This document shows positions 34,463 through 42,639 of a stretch of DNA of 64,000 bases, piece by piece. The stretch's first letter is position 1. The number at the start of each line of letters is the position of its first letter. The notes beneath the pieces are model-generated. The model was not told the origin of the DNA. It searched no databases and saw only the letters and a list, made by a program, of their open reading frames with translations. The DNA comes from Bacillota bacterium (GTDB lineage: Bacteria; Bacillota; Clostridia; Lachnospirales; Lachnospiraceae): contig JAEXOU010000009.1 of assembly GCA_023439125.1 (NCBI GenBank), positions 160,610-224,609 on the forward strand, given 5' to 3'. The position numbers were made by a program, and so were the translations under genes.

Positions 34463-35071
34463 ATGAAAGAGCAATTGGAATCTGTTCAAGTAGAACAAGG
34501 CGAAACTAATGTTGAGATAAATAAACCACAAAAGAGTTTTGTGCGGCAGCTGTCTGAGACGATCATTTATTTTGCAGTGATCCTGGTTTGTGTATTGCTT
34601 ATTCAGAGATTCATTATACAGCCAGTTGAAGTAAATGGAAGCTCGATGGAATCAACCTTGAGTGATGATGATCATCTATTATTAGAAAAAATAACGTACT
34701 TATATTCAAATCCTGAGAGATTTGATGTGATTGTTTTTCATCCTTATGAGTATGATGATGAGTTGTGCTATATTAAGCGTATTATTGGATTACCAGGAGA
34801 AACAGTTCAAATTGTCGATAACATAATCTACATTAATGGAGCACCCTTAAGTGAGAACTTTGGCAGAGAAAATGTAATTCAAGATGCTGGAATTGCTTCT
34901 TCGCCGATTACATTAGGAGAAGGCGAATATTTTGTTCTTGGAGATAATCGAAATAACAGTAAAGACAGTAGAAATGAATCGGTAGGTGTTGTAACAAGCG
35001 ATTCCATACTTGGACGTGCATGGTGTAGAATTTGGCCGTTCAGTGATTTTGGCTTTATAAGGCACGAATAG
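34463..35071 (+). CDS. lepB: Signal peptidase I, first copy
   Basis: The 202-residue protein has a cytoplasmic tail, one membrane helix (about residues 30-50) and the extracellular S26 domain. The catalytic Ser lies in VNGSSMESTL and the catalytic Lys in YIKRIIGLPGE; the box D motif GDNRNNSKDSR and box E GRAWCRIWPF are intact. It cleaves signal peptides from exported preproteins. ATG 34463 follows GGAAGG; an earlier GTG at 34376 lies in the hairpin loop and is rejected. The second copy starts 18 bases downstream. Confidence 0.95.
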   Translation: MKEQLESVQVEQGETNVEINKPQKSFVRQLSETIIYFAVILVCVLLIQRFIIQPVEVNGSSMESTLSDDDHLLLEKITYLYSNPERFDVIVFHPYEYDDELCYIKRIIGLPGETVQIVDNIIYINGAPLSENFGRENVIQDAGIASSPITLGEGEYFVLGDNRNNSKDSRNESVGVVTSDSILGRAWCRIWPFSDFGFIRHE

Positions 35072-35089
35072 AGAGAAGGTGCATTCTAG

Positions 35090-35701
35090 ATGTACGAAGA
35101 GGATAAGGGACAGAAAACGAAGATCGAGGACAACCCAGTAAAAGAAAGTGGGGTAAAAAAGCAGAAAATTGCGAAGAAAAAACGTATGGTCATTGAAATT
35201 TGTATTTATGTGATAGCCTTGTTCTTTGCAGCTGTCATCGTGCCAAAGTATCTGTTACAGCGGACAATTGTTATTGGAAGCTCTATGGAAAATACACTAT
35301 ACGATGGAGAAAACATTTGGGTTGAGAAGGTATCGAATCATTTGGATCATTTGAAAAGGTTTGATGTAATCTTATTTTATCCATATGGAAAAGAAAAAAA
35401 GGAGTATTATGTCAAACGTATTATAGGACTTCCAGGTGAAAGTGTACAGATTGTGGACGATACAATCTTGATTAATGGTTCTCCATTAAGTGAAAATTTT
35501 GGCAAAGATCCTATCACATATCAGGGGATTGCAGCAGAGAAGTTGACATTAGCAGATGATGAATATTTCGTATTAGGCGATAATCGAACCGTGAGTTTGG
35601 ATAGTCGTTATGAGAAAGTTGGTCCAATTAAGAAAAAAAATATTGAAGGAAGAGCAATTCTAAGAATTTGGCCACTTTCAAAATTTGGATTTATTGACTA
35701 A
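35090..35701 (+). CDS. Signal peptidase I, second copy
   Basis: The 203-residue protein is a tandem paralogue of its upstream neighbour with all catalytic parts kept: VIGSSMENTL (Ser), YVKRIIGLPGESVQIVDD (Lys), GDNRTVSLDSR and GRAILRIWPLSKFG. The N-terminal cytoplasmic tail is longer and very charged (about residues 1-32) before the single helix. The two proteins look about half identical, so the duplication is old and substrate preferences may differ. ATG 35090 follows GAGAAGG. No terminator separates the pair, so they should be co-transcribed. gap follows with its own promoters. Confidence 0.94.
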   Translation: MYEEDKGQKTKIEDNPVKESGVKKQKIAKKKRMVIEICIYVIALFFAAVIVPKYLLQRTIVIGSSMENTLYDGENIWVEKVSNHLDHLKRFDVILFYPYGKEKKEYYVKRIIGLPGESVQIVDDTILINGSPLSENFGKDPITYQGIAAEKLTLADDEYFVLGDNRTVSLDSRYEKVGPIKKKNIEGRAILRIWPLSKFGFID

Positions 35702-35756
35702 CTGGAACTATTGCATAATGAATATGCACAAAAAAATTAAGTCATTGTCGAAAAAA

Positions 35757-35826
35757 TTGAAATAAGTGTTAATATTTAGTAAAATGATAAATTATACTTG
35801 AAATCTATTCTAGAATTGGTTAAAAT
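35757..35826 (+). promoter_or_regulatory. Tandem promoters upstream of gap
   Basis: Two promoters with identical hexamers: TTGAAA (35757-35762)-17-TAAAAT (35780-35785) and TTGAAA (35798-35803)-17-TAAAAT (35821-35826). The second spacer contains the palindrome TTCTAGAA. A third TTGACA lies near 35859 but lacks a good -10. This fits strong expression of glycolysis genes. No CggR-type regulator gene is present beside gap. Confidence 0.75.
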
Positions 35827-35963
35827 AGAGAAGGATTTTGTTGAGGTCAATATTTTGATTGACAAAAACTTAACAAAACAAGAAATAAATTAATAGCTGT
35901 CCATTATGAAGCTAATCCATTGTGACAGTGTATTATAAAATTTCATTTAGGAGGAATTTAATC

Positions 35964-36974
35964 ATGGCAGTAAAAGTAGCAATTAATGGTTTTGGACGTA
36001 TTGGTCGTCTTGCATTCAGACAGATGTTTGGTGCAGCAGGTTATGAGGTAGTTGCAATCAACGATTTAACTAATCCTGCAATGTTAGCTCATTTATTAAA
36101 GTATGATTCAGCACAGGGTAGATACGAAGGACATACAGTTGAAGCAAAAGAATCTTCTATCGTTGTTGACGGTAAAGAAATTAAGATTTATGCAGAAGCA
36201 GATGCTTCTAAGCTTCCATGGGGTGAGCTTGGTGTAGACGTAGTTCTTGAGTGTACAGGTTTCTATGTTTCTAAAGCTAAATCTCAAGCACATATTAACG
36301 CAGGAGCTAAGAAAGTTGTTATTTCCGCTCCAGCTGGTAATGATCTTCCTACAATCGTTTATAGCGTTAACGAAAATACATTATCCAAAGATGATACAAT
36401 CATTTCAGCAGCTTCTTGTACAACAAACTGTTTAGCTCCTATGGCTGATACATTAAATAAATTAGCTCCAATCGAAAAAGGTTTCATGACTACAATCCAT
36501 GCTTACACTGGTGATCAGATGGTACTTGACGGACCACACAGAAAAGGCGATTTAAGAAGAGCTCGTGCAGCTGCTTGTAATATCGTTCCTAACTCCACTG
36601 GTGCTGCTAAAGCAATCGGCTTAGTTATCCCAGATTTAGCTGGTAAATTAGATGGTTCTGCACAGAGAGTTCCAGTTCCAACTGGTTCTACAACAGAGTT
36701 AGTAGCAGTTTGTACAAAGAAAGTAACTAAGGATGAAGTTAATGCAGCTATGAAAGCAGCAGCTAGTGAGTCCTTTGGTTATACAGAAGAAGAATTAGTA
36801 TCTTCTGATATCATTGGTATCAAATTTGGTTCTTTATTCGATGCTACTCAGACAAAAGTTACTGAGCTTCCTGACGGAAAGACTTTAGTAAAGGTTGTTT
36901 CTTGGTATGATAACGAGAATTCTTACACATCTCAGATGGTAAGAACAATCAAATACTTCGCAGAATTAGCTTAA
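35964..36974 (+). CDS. gap: Glyceraldehyde-3-phosphate dehydrogenase
   Basis: This 336-residue NAD-dependent enzyme oxidises and phosphorylates glyceraldehyde-3-phosphate to 1,3-bisphosphoglycerate. The N-terminal Rossmann fold MAVKVAINGFGRIGRLAFR, catalytic Cys in SAASCTTNCLAP near residue 153, and the HAYTGDQMVLDGPHRK segment are intact. ATG 35964 has AGGAGG upstream, matching the family N-terminus. Codon use is strongly biased (GCA, GCT, GTT, AAA), as expected for a highly expressed gene. Two tandem promoters lie upstream. A strong hairpin follows the stop and separates it from pgk, so pgk may depend on read-through or its own promoter. Confidence 0.98.
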   Translation: MAVKVAINGFGRIGRLAFRQMFGAAGYEVVAINDLTNPAMLAHLLKYDSAQGRYEGHTVEAKESSIVVDGKEIKIYAEADASKLPWGELGVDVVLECTGFYVSKAKSQAHINAGAKKVVISAPAGNDLPTIVYSVNENTLSKDDTIISAASCTTNCLAPMADTLNKLAPIEKGFMTTIHAYTGDQMVLDGPHRKGDLRRARAAACNIVPNSTGAAKAIGLVIPDLAGKLDGSAQRVPVPTGSTTELVAVCTKKVTKDEVNAAMKAAASESFGYTEEELVSSDIIGIKFGSLFDATQTKVTELPDGKTLVKVVSWYDNENSYTSQMVRTIKYFAELA

Positions 36975-37047
36975 TGATGTGAACCGAGAAACTCGGGATA
37001 TAGGTTTTGAAAGATAAACGCTATGCGGTTATTTCTTGTTTGACCTT

Positions 37048-37078
37048 AAGGGTCCGGTCTTATGGACCGGACCCTTTT
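37048..37078 (+). terminator. Terminator after gap
   Basis: AAGGGTCCGGTC (37048-37059) pairs with GACCGGACCCTT (37065-37076), and TTTT overlaps the stem end. Confidence 0.85.
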
Positions 37079-37123
37079 ATGTATTATAGTAAAGTTCTTC
37101 GAACTTCCTAATGCATAGAAAAA
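37075..37123 (+). repeat. Tandem-hairpin repeat element, copy 3 (no tail)
   Basis: After the gap terminator a second imperfect stem spans TATGTATTA (37078-37086) with TAATGCATA (37109-37117), and AAGTTC (37092-37097) with GAACTT (37101-37106), flanked by T on the left and A on the right. It repeats the layout of copies 1 and 2, and the core words (AAGTTC...GAACTTCC) resemble their centres. The GCTCCGCAGG tail is missing. Confidence 0.65.
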
Positions 37124-37183
37124 GTGTCAAAAAGGATAAGGTTTTATTAATAAAATTAAAGGATATTCGAAAGGAGTTTACCT

Positions 37184-38377
37184 ATGTTAAATAAGAAATC
37201 AGTTGATGATATCAATGTTCAAGGTAAAAGAGTTTTAGTTCGTTGTGATTTTAATGTTCCATTACAAGAAGGCAAGATTACAGACGATACTCGTCTTGTA
37301 GCAGCACTTCCTACAATTAAAAAGTTAATCAATGATGGTGGTAAAGTGATTCTTTGCTCTCACCTTGGAAAGCCAAAGGGAGAGCCAAAGCCTGAATTAT
37401 CTTTAGCTCCTGTTGCTGTAGCTTTAGAAGCATTATTAGGTTGCCCAGTTAAATTTGCAGCTGATGCTAGTGTTGTTGGCGAGAATGCAAAGGCAGCTGT
37501 TGCAGCTATGAAAGATGGCGATGTTGTTTTACTTGAAAACACTCGTTATAGAGCAGAAGAAACAAAGAATGGCGAAGCTTTCTCGAAAGAACTTGCTTCT
37601 CTATGTGATGTTTTTGTAAATGACGCATTTGGTACAGCTCATAGAGCTCATTGCTCCAATGTTGGTGTTACTGAATATGTTGATACAGCAGTAGTTGGTT
37701 ACTTAATGCAAAAAGAAATTGACTTCTTAGGTAATGCAGTGAATAACCCAGTTCGTCCATTAGTTGCGATTCTTGGTGGTTCTAAGGTTTCTTCTAAGAT
37801 TTCTGTAATCAATAACCTTCTTGATAAAGTTGATACTCTTATCATCGGTGGTGGTATGGCTTATACATTTATGAAGGCACTTGGTGAAGAAGTTGGTAAG
37901 TCTTTATTAGAGGCTGACTATCTTGACTACGCAAAGGAAATGATGGCAAAGGCTGAAAAGAACGGCGTTAAGTTATTACTTCCTATTGATACAGTAGTAG
38001 CAAAAGAATTCTCTAACGATGCTCCTTCTCGTGTAGTTGGACGTGGAGAAATCGAAGCAGATGAAGAAGGTCTTGATATCGGACCTAAGACATGTGCTCT
38101 TTATGCTGATGCAATCAAGAACGCAAAGACAGTTGTATGGAATGGACCTATGGGTGTATTCGAAATGTCTAACTTTGCAAAGGGTACAATCGCAGTAGCT
38201 CAGGCTATGGCTGATATTGATGCAACAACAATCATCGGTGGTGGTGATTCTGCAGCAGCTGTTAATCAATTAGGATTTGGTGACAAGATGTCTCATATCT
38301 CAACAGGTGGCGGTGCTTCCTTAGAATTCCTTGAGGGCAAAGAACTTCCAGGTGTTGTAGCAGCGAACGATAAATAG
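37184..38377 (+). CDS. pgk: Phosphoglycerate kinase
   Basis: The 397-residue enzyme makes ATP from 1,3-bisphosphoglycerate and ADP. It starts MLNKKSVDDINVQGKRVLVR, followed by CDFNVPLQEGKITDDTRL and the substrate histidine segment SHLGKPKG. The nucleotide-site motifs VVWNGPMGVFE and GGGDSAAAV and the C-terminal THISTGGGASLEFLEG-type end are present (here SHISTGGGASLEFLEG). Length is normal. ATG 37184 follows AAAGGAG. It lies between gap and tpiA in the classical glycolytic order. A GC-rich hairpin closes the transcript. Confidence 0.98.
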   Translation: MLNKKSVDDINVQGKRVLVRCDFNVPLQEGKITDDTRLVAALPTIKKLINDGGKVILCSHLGKPKGEPKPELSLAPVAVALEALLGCPVKFAADASVVGENAKAAVAAMKDGDVVLLENTRYRAEETKNGEAFSKELASLCDVFVNDAFGTAHRAHCSNVGVTEYVDTAVVGYLMQKEIDFLGNAVNNPVRPLVAILGGSKVSSKISVINNLLDKVDTLIIGGGMAYTFMKALGEEVGKSLLEADYLDYAKEMMAKAEKNGVKLLLPIDTVVAKEFSNDAPSRVVGRGEIEADEEGLDIGPKTCALYADAIKNAKTVVWNGPMGVFEMSNFAKGTIAVAQAMADIDATTIIGGGDSAAAVNQLGFGDKMSHISTGGGASLEFLEGKELPGVVAANDK

Positions 38378-38386
38378 ATTTGTATT

Positions 38387-38415
38387 CCCCCTTTGGTTCT
38401 TCGAATCAAAGGGGG
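38387..38415 (+). terminator. Hairpin after pgk
   Basis: CCCCCTTTG (38387-38395) pairs with CAAAGGGGG (38407-38415); an inner TTC/GAA pair tightens the loop. There is no long T run, so it may be a partial terminator or processing site. Confidence 0.7.
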
Positions 38416-38551
38416 CAATTATATCAATCAGGTGTGTCATTCATGGACACCCTTTACATACAATAAACGTGACCTTGAATAAAGATCATCTAAAAGTGAG
38501 ATAGTATACATGCTGATCTTACTTTACATAACATTCATAATGGAGGCAATA

Positions 38552-39298
38552 ATGAGAAAGAAAATTATCGCAGGTAACTGGAAAATGAATAAAACTCCAA
38601 GTGAGACTGTAAAGTTGATAGAAGAGTTAAAACCACTTGTTAAAAATGAAGATGTCGATGTAGTATTTTGCGTACCAGCAATTTCTTTAACAACTGCAAT
38701 TGCAGCCGCTAAGGGTTCCAATATTGAAATTGGTGCTGAAAATATGTTTTATGAAGAGAGCGGTGCTTATACTGGCGAAATCGCTCCAAACATGTTAACA
38801 GATATCGGAGTAAAATATGTTATTATCGGACATTCCGAAAGAAGAGAATATTTTGCTGAGACTGATATTACAGTTAATAAGAAAGTATTAAAGGCATTCG
38901 AGCATGGAATTACTCCTATCATCTGCTGTGGAGAATCCTTAACTCAAAGAGAACAGGGCATCACAATCGATTGGATCCGTCAGCAGATTAAGATTGCTTT
39001 CTTAAATGTAACAGCTGACCAAGCAAAGACAGCAGTAATCGCTTATGAACCAATCTGGGCAATCGGAACAGGTAAAGTAGCAACGACAGAACAAGCACAG
39101 GAAGTATGTGCAGCTATTCGAGCATGCATCGGTGAAATCTATGATGAGGCAACTGCAGCAGCAATTCGTATTCAATACGGTGGTTCTGTATCCGCAGATA
39201 GTGCTCCAGAATTATTCACACAAGCAGATATCGATGGTGGTCTTGTAGGTGGAGCAAGCTTAAAACCTGACTTTGGTAAGATTGTAAACTATAAATAG
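38552..39298 (+). CDS. tpiA: Triosephosphate isomerase
   Basis: This 248-residue TIM-barrel enzyme interconverts dihydroxyacetone phosphate and glyceraldehyde-3-phosphate. The active-site Lys is in AGNWKMNKT, His in IIGHSERREYF, and the catalytic Glu in AYEPIWAIGTGKVAT; the phosphate-binding loop IQYGGSVSADS is intact. ATG 38552 has GGAGG six bases upstream; a more upstream in-frame start at 38510 lacks a ribosome-binding site. gpmI would normally follow, but three unrelated genes intervene. A terminator lies downstream. Confidence 0.98.
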   Translation: MRKKIIAGNWKMNKTPSETVKLIEELKPLVKNEDVDVVFCVPAISLTTAIAAAKGSNIEIGAENMFYEESGAYTGEIAPNMLTDIGVKYVIIGHSERREYFAETDITVNKKVLKAFEHGITPIICCGESLTQREQGITIDWIRQQIKIAFLNVTADQAKTAVIAYEPIWAIGTGKVATTEQAQEVCAAIRACIGEIYDEATAAAIRIQYGGSVSADSAPELFTQADIDGGLVGGASLKPDFGKIVNYK

Positions 39299-39371
39299 CG
39301 TTTTGATGTGTACGTGGTGTTTTAAATGCTTTTGTAGCGTTTTGAATACTTTAGACATGTGAAAAATACAG

Positions 39372-39410
39372 AAATAGGCGTGTATGTAAAAAATACTACG
39401 CCTATTTTTT
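39372..39410. terminator. Terminator after tpiA
   Basis: AAATAGGCGT (39372-39381) pairs with ACGCCTATTT (39398-39407) and TTT follows. A residues on the left side allow use by the converging minus-strand EFR1 gene as well. Confidence 0.85.
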
Positions 39411-39484
39411 ATGAAAAATATCACCAAAGAGTTTAGCTTCGCTTTGATATGCCAAATATATTTCATTTAAAGTTTGTCATCAAC

Positions 39485-40243
39485 CTATACTTCAACATGC
39501 GGATGCTTATACTGTCCATGCTTCTTGGAACGACCATATTCAATTGCAGCTACTGGGCATCGATGTAAACACCCCAAACACATTTCGCAATGGTCCTTTA
39601 TCCATACAGGCTTTTTATCATCCATCTTTATTGCATGTGCTGGACATTTTAACGCACATAGACCGCAGCCGATACATGTGTTTGATAATTTTAAGTGACT
39701 TGTTTTTCTCGCTCTGTCATAAAAAAAAGAGTTATTTAATTTGGCAGCGAAAAATGGTAATTGCCTGTTTATAAAGTCACCTTCAATCTTCTTATGTAAC
39801 TTCTCAATAATAAAATCAATTCTCACATCAGCCTTTGCATTGATTTGATTAAGTTTCTCAGGATTACCTAGATTAAATAAGGGGGTCCATGTATCTGGCA
39901 TCTGTACACCAAAATTTGCATTTACTTGATATCCTTGTTTTTTGATTGCTCGTTGTATAAACTTTCTTGTCTGTCCTGGGGTAGCACCATATGTTGACAC
40001 AAAATAGATATACGGATTCTTGGCATCAATTCTCACCTTATCAAAAAAATCTTGGACTAGTGTAGGCAATCCCCAAAAATATGTTGGACATACAATTCCG
40101 AGTTGTTCTCCCTCCGAAAGTTGCAATGTGAAATTTTCATTTGTAACACATTCCGTAATGGAAATTATTCGATCATGCATAGCATTAGCAATCTTGGTTG
40201 CAACATATTTACAATTCCCGGTTGCTGAAAAATATAAGATCAT
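39485..40243 (-). CDS. EFR1-family ferrodoxin (flavodoxin-like plus two 4Fe-4S clusters)
   Basis: The 252-residue protein starts MILYFSATGNCKYVATKIAN, a flavodoxin-type FMN phosphate loop, with CPTYFWGLPTLVQDF in the next part. The C-terminus carries two 4Fe-4S motifs: CIGCGLCALKCP near residue 190 and CEMCLGCLHRCP near 219. This matches the EFR1 family. It is probably an internal electron-transfer protein; its partner is unknown. It lies four bases after a TetR gene on the minus strand, so the regulator probably controls it. ATG 40243 follows AGGAG. Confidence 0.92.
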   Translation of the reverse strand: MILYFSATGNCKYVATKIANAMHDRIISITECVTNENFTLQLSEGEQLGIVCPTYFWGLPTLVQDFFDKVRIDAKNPYIYFVSTYGATPGQTRKFIQRAIKKQGYQVNANFGVQMPDTWTPLFNLGNPEKLNQINAKADVRIDFIIEKLHKKIEGDFINRQLPFFAAKLNNSFFYDRARKTSHLKLSNTCIGCGLCALKCPAHAIKMDDKKPVWIKDHCEMCLGCLHRCPVAAIEYGRSKKHGQYKHPHVEV

Positions 40244-40247
40244 ATTG

Positions 40248-40814
40248 TTAGCTCCTTTCTAAAAAACCAAGAAGAGACTCGATAGTCTGAATTGCCTCTT
40301 CTTTTGTTAAGGCTTTTTTCTGACAAAAACACCATTCTAAAATCAACATTAAAGTTTGACTGTAATGTTGTACAAGCATATCGAAAGGAATCTTATGGTC
40401 ATTTATGATAGGACAAGTTTTCATAATGTCATATGCCTTCTTTTGCATATATTTTCTTAGATGTTCCATTAGACTTCCATCAATCGAGTTATTTCTTGTA
40501 ATTCGGGTTACTTTATCCTTTTCTTTTGCTACATAATCATAAATACATATGAATATTTCAATGACACTGGCTTGTTGGTTATTACTAATATTCATCTCAT
40601 TACTGATGATATCAAAGCAATAATTTAGTAGGTCGTAGAGATCATCGAAGTAATTATAGAATGTTGCCCGAGGATATTCACATTCTTTACATAGTTCATT
40701 CACCGTGATATCCTCTAATGCTTTTATCTCTAATAGAGATATCAATTGCTCTGAAAATGCAAGTAGAGTACGTTTAGCAAATCTATTAATTTTTTGGTTA
40801 ACATCGTACTTCAT
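40248..40814 (-). CDS. TetR-family transcriptional regulator
   Basis: The 188-residue protein has an N-terminal TetR helix-turn-helix (residues about 12-60) with LEDITVNELCKECEYPRATFYNYFDDLYDL-type spacing: the TVNELC recognition part is followed by RATFYNYF. The C-terminal ligand domain is helical and unlike named families. ATG 40814 is chosen because GGAGG lies about six bases before it; an ATG 12 bases upstream overlaps that site. It is transcribed with the EFR1 gene. The palindrome GACACGTGTC lies just inside its transcript start and is a likely autoregulatory operator. Confidence 0.92.
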   Translation of the reverse strand: MKYDVNQKINRFAKRTLLAFSEQLISLLEIKALEDITVNELCKECEYPRATFYNYFDDLYDLLNYCFDIISNEMNISNNQQASVIEIFICIYDYVAKEKDKVTRITRNNSIDGSLMEHLRKYMQKKAYDIMKTCPIINDHKIPFDMLVQHYSQTLMLILEWCFCQKKALTKEEAIQTIESLLGFLERS

Positions 40815-40862
40815 AATGACCTCCATTCAGATTTTCTACATTTTTTCTCCTGTATATATTTT

Positions 40863-40910
40863 GACACGTGTCTATATCCAAATTATACGTCGATTATTCT
40901 ACCTTGTCTA
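40863..40910 (-). promoter_or_regulatory. Promoter and putative operator of tetR-EFR1
   Basis: On the minus strand TAGACA (40910-40905), 17 bases, TATAAT (40887-40882) forms a good promoter. The perfect 10-bp palindrome GACACGTGTC (40863-40872) starts ten bases downstream of the -10, at the expected transcript start, a typical site for repression by a TetR protein. Confidence 0.7.
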
Positions 40911-40930
40911 TCTACAGATTTATCAGACCA

Positions 40931-40970
40931 TCCATATTTAGACAGTATTGATGAATTGTCTAAATATGGA
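40931..40970. repeat. 14-bp inverted repeat upstream of tetR
   Basis: TCCATATTTAGACA (40931-40944) and TGTCTAAATATGGA (40957-40970) are perfect complements around a 12-base spacer. No T run follows, so it is not an obvious terminator. It may be a second regulatory site or a hairpin between the divergent transcripts. Confidence 0.7.
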
Positions 40971-41183
40971 TTATGAGCCTCTTTTTGTGGGTTGAAATAT
41001 TGCAAAGATTTGAGTGGTAAATGATTATGAATTATGGTAACATAAGGATGTTGCATCAAAATAGTTCTTAATTCCTAAATATGATTCTGATGTCAAAAAT
41101 CTCACAAGGGCCTATGAGATTGTAGAACAGTTTGACACCTGAAATTAAATAAGAAAATACGACTTAGATAAAGGAGGAAAAAG

Positions 41184-42218
41184 ATGATACGATTTGAATG
41201 TGATTATGCAGAGGGAGCACATGCTAAAGTTCTTCAAATGCTACAGGAAACAAATTTTGAGCAAACTCCGGGTTATGGAATGGATGTATATTGTGAAAAA
41301 GCGAGAGGCTTAGTAAAAACGTTATGTAAAGATGAAAGTGTGGATGTTCACTTTTTAGTTGGTGGAACACAAGCAAATAAGACGATTATTGCTTCTATTT
41401 TACGTCCTTATCAGGGCGTTTTATGTGCATCGACTGGTCATATTAATGTACATGAAACAGGTGCGATTGAGGCAACTGGACATAAAGTATTACCATTGGA
41501 AAGCTTCGATGGAAAAATTACAGCAGAACAAATACAAGAGGCATATGATGCACATTGGAATGATAGCTCGAATGAGCATATGGTTCAGCCAGGTGTTGTA
41601 TATATATCAAATCCAAGTGAAAACGGTACTATTTATACGAAGCAGGAGCTTACAAAAATCAGTGAAACATGTCATAGATGTAATCTACCATTGTTTTTAG
41701 ATGGAGCACGTTTAGGATATGGAATTACAGCGAAAGGCAACGACCTTACAATTGCTGATATTGCGAAATTATGTGACGTTTTTTATATTGGTGGAACGAA
41801 AGTTGGAGCTTTATTTGGGGAAGCGGTTGTTATTACAAATAAAGACTTAAAAAAGGATTTTAGATATTACATCAAACAGAACGGTGGAATGTTAGCAAAG
41901 GGCAGATTGCTTGGTATACAGTTTACTGCATTACTGGAAGATGATTTATATTTTATTATTTCTGATTGGGCAAATCAGATGGCTTATCGAATCAAAGATG
42001 CACTTACTAAGAAGGGGATTCGACTTTTATATGATTCTATGACGAATCAACAATATCCAATCTTTGAAACAAAGCAGCTTGAATTATTAAGTAAAAAGTA
42101 TGCGTTTAATTTTTGGACAAAGGTAGATGAGAATCATAGTGCGGTTCGTATATGTACAAGCTGGGCTACGAAGGAAGAAGACGTTGCTCAACTAGTTCAA
42201 GACATATTAGAGTTATAA
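41184..42218 (+). CDS. Threonine-aldolase-like PLP enzyme (beta-eliminating lyase family)
   Basis: The 344-residue fold-type I PLP enzyme matches low-specificity L-threonine aldolases, which cleave threonine or allo-threonine to glycine and acetaldehyde. The PLP region FLVGGTQANKTII, the His-rich segment STGHINVHETGAIE, PLFLDGARLGYG and the Schiff-base lysine in FYIGGTKVGALFGEA (near residue 209) are present. Its N-terminus differs from E. coli LtaE, and relatives are often annotated only as aminotransferase or lyase, so substrate is not certain. ATG 41184 follows AAAGGAGG. It lies alone between the divergent tetR gene and the gpmI leader. Confidence 0.85.
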   Translation: MIRFECDYAEGAHAKVLQMLQETNFEQTPGYGMDVYCEKARGLVKTLCKDESVDVHFLVGGTQANKTIIASILRPYQGVLCASTGHINVHETGAIEATGHKVLPLESFDGKITAEQIQEAYDAHWNDSSNEHMVQPGVVYISNPSENGTIYTKQELTKISETCHRCNLPLFLDGARLGYGITAKGNDLTIADIAKLCDVFYIGGTKVGALFGEAVVITNKDLKKDFRYYIKQNGGMLAKGRLLGIQFTALLEDDLYFIISDWANQMAYRIKDALTKKGIRLLYDSMTNQQYPIFETKQLELLSKKYAFNFWTKVDENHSAVRICTSWATKEEDVAQLVQDILEL

Positions 42219-42281
42219 GTACGAAAAAAGTTTAAGAATTGACATTTGGTATCTGGATTAACAAAGGATAGGAAAAATTAC

Positions 42282-42310
42282 TTGACGAAACAAGAGTCGA
42301 TAGGTATGAT
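42282..42310 (+). promoter_or_regulatory. Predicted gpmI promoter upstream of the palindrome
   Basis: TTGACG (42282-42287), 17 bases, TATGAT (42305-42310). If used, the gpmI transcript would start near 42317 and carry a leader of about 350 bases that contains the whole palindrome. A TATAAT at about 42638-42643 has no good -35 and starts too close to the gene. Confidence 0.55.
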
Positions 42311-42348
42311 AAGAAAGTGGGAAAAAAGTGTAATAGATGTATTACATA

Positions 42349-42639
42349 ATGATGTCGGGGTCAAAAGGCCTGTTTATTTTGTGTCAGTGGCAATTTGCAT
42401 AAAGCAAAAAGCCTCATGCTTCGATTACAATGTATAAGATATTCTAATTATCTAAATATTTGTGTTGGGCATATCATAAAACAGACAACTCGCTACGCTC
42501 AAACAGATCTGTTTTATGATATAACACAAACATCTAGATAATAAGAACATCTAATACATTTCCATAGGCGCATTCGTTCTTTTGCTTTATTCAAATTGCT
42601 GATGACATTTATCGAATGGCCTTTAGACCCCGACATCAT
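42349..42639. repeat. About 290-bp imperfect palindrome in the gpmI leader region
   Basis: Both arms of about 140 bases can be aligned over their full length. Main pairs: 42349-42370 with 42618-42639 (22 bases, one mismatch), 42390-42409 with 42580-42599 (20 bases, one mismatch) and 42472-42485 with 42508-42521 (14 perfect). Centres lie within 3 bases of each other, near 42494-42497. The loop contains CTCGCTACGCTC. The ends begin ATGATGTCGGGGTC. Short reading frames inside result from the symmetry. It could be a MITE-like insertion or a large structured leader RNA. Confidence 0.88.

Noticed and set aside
42246..42437. Plus-strand frame of 63 codons
   Set aside because: It starts before and runs into the left arm of the gpmI palindrome; no ribosome-binding site and no recognisable product.
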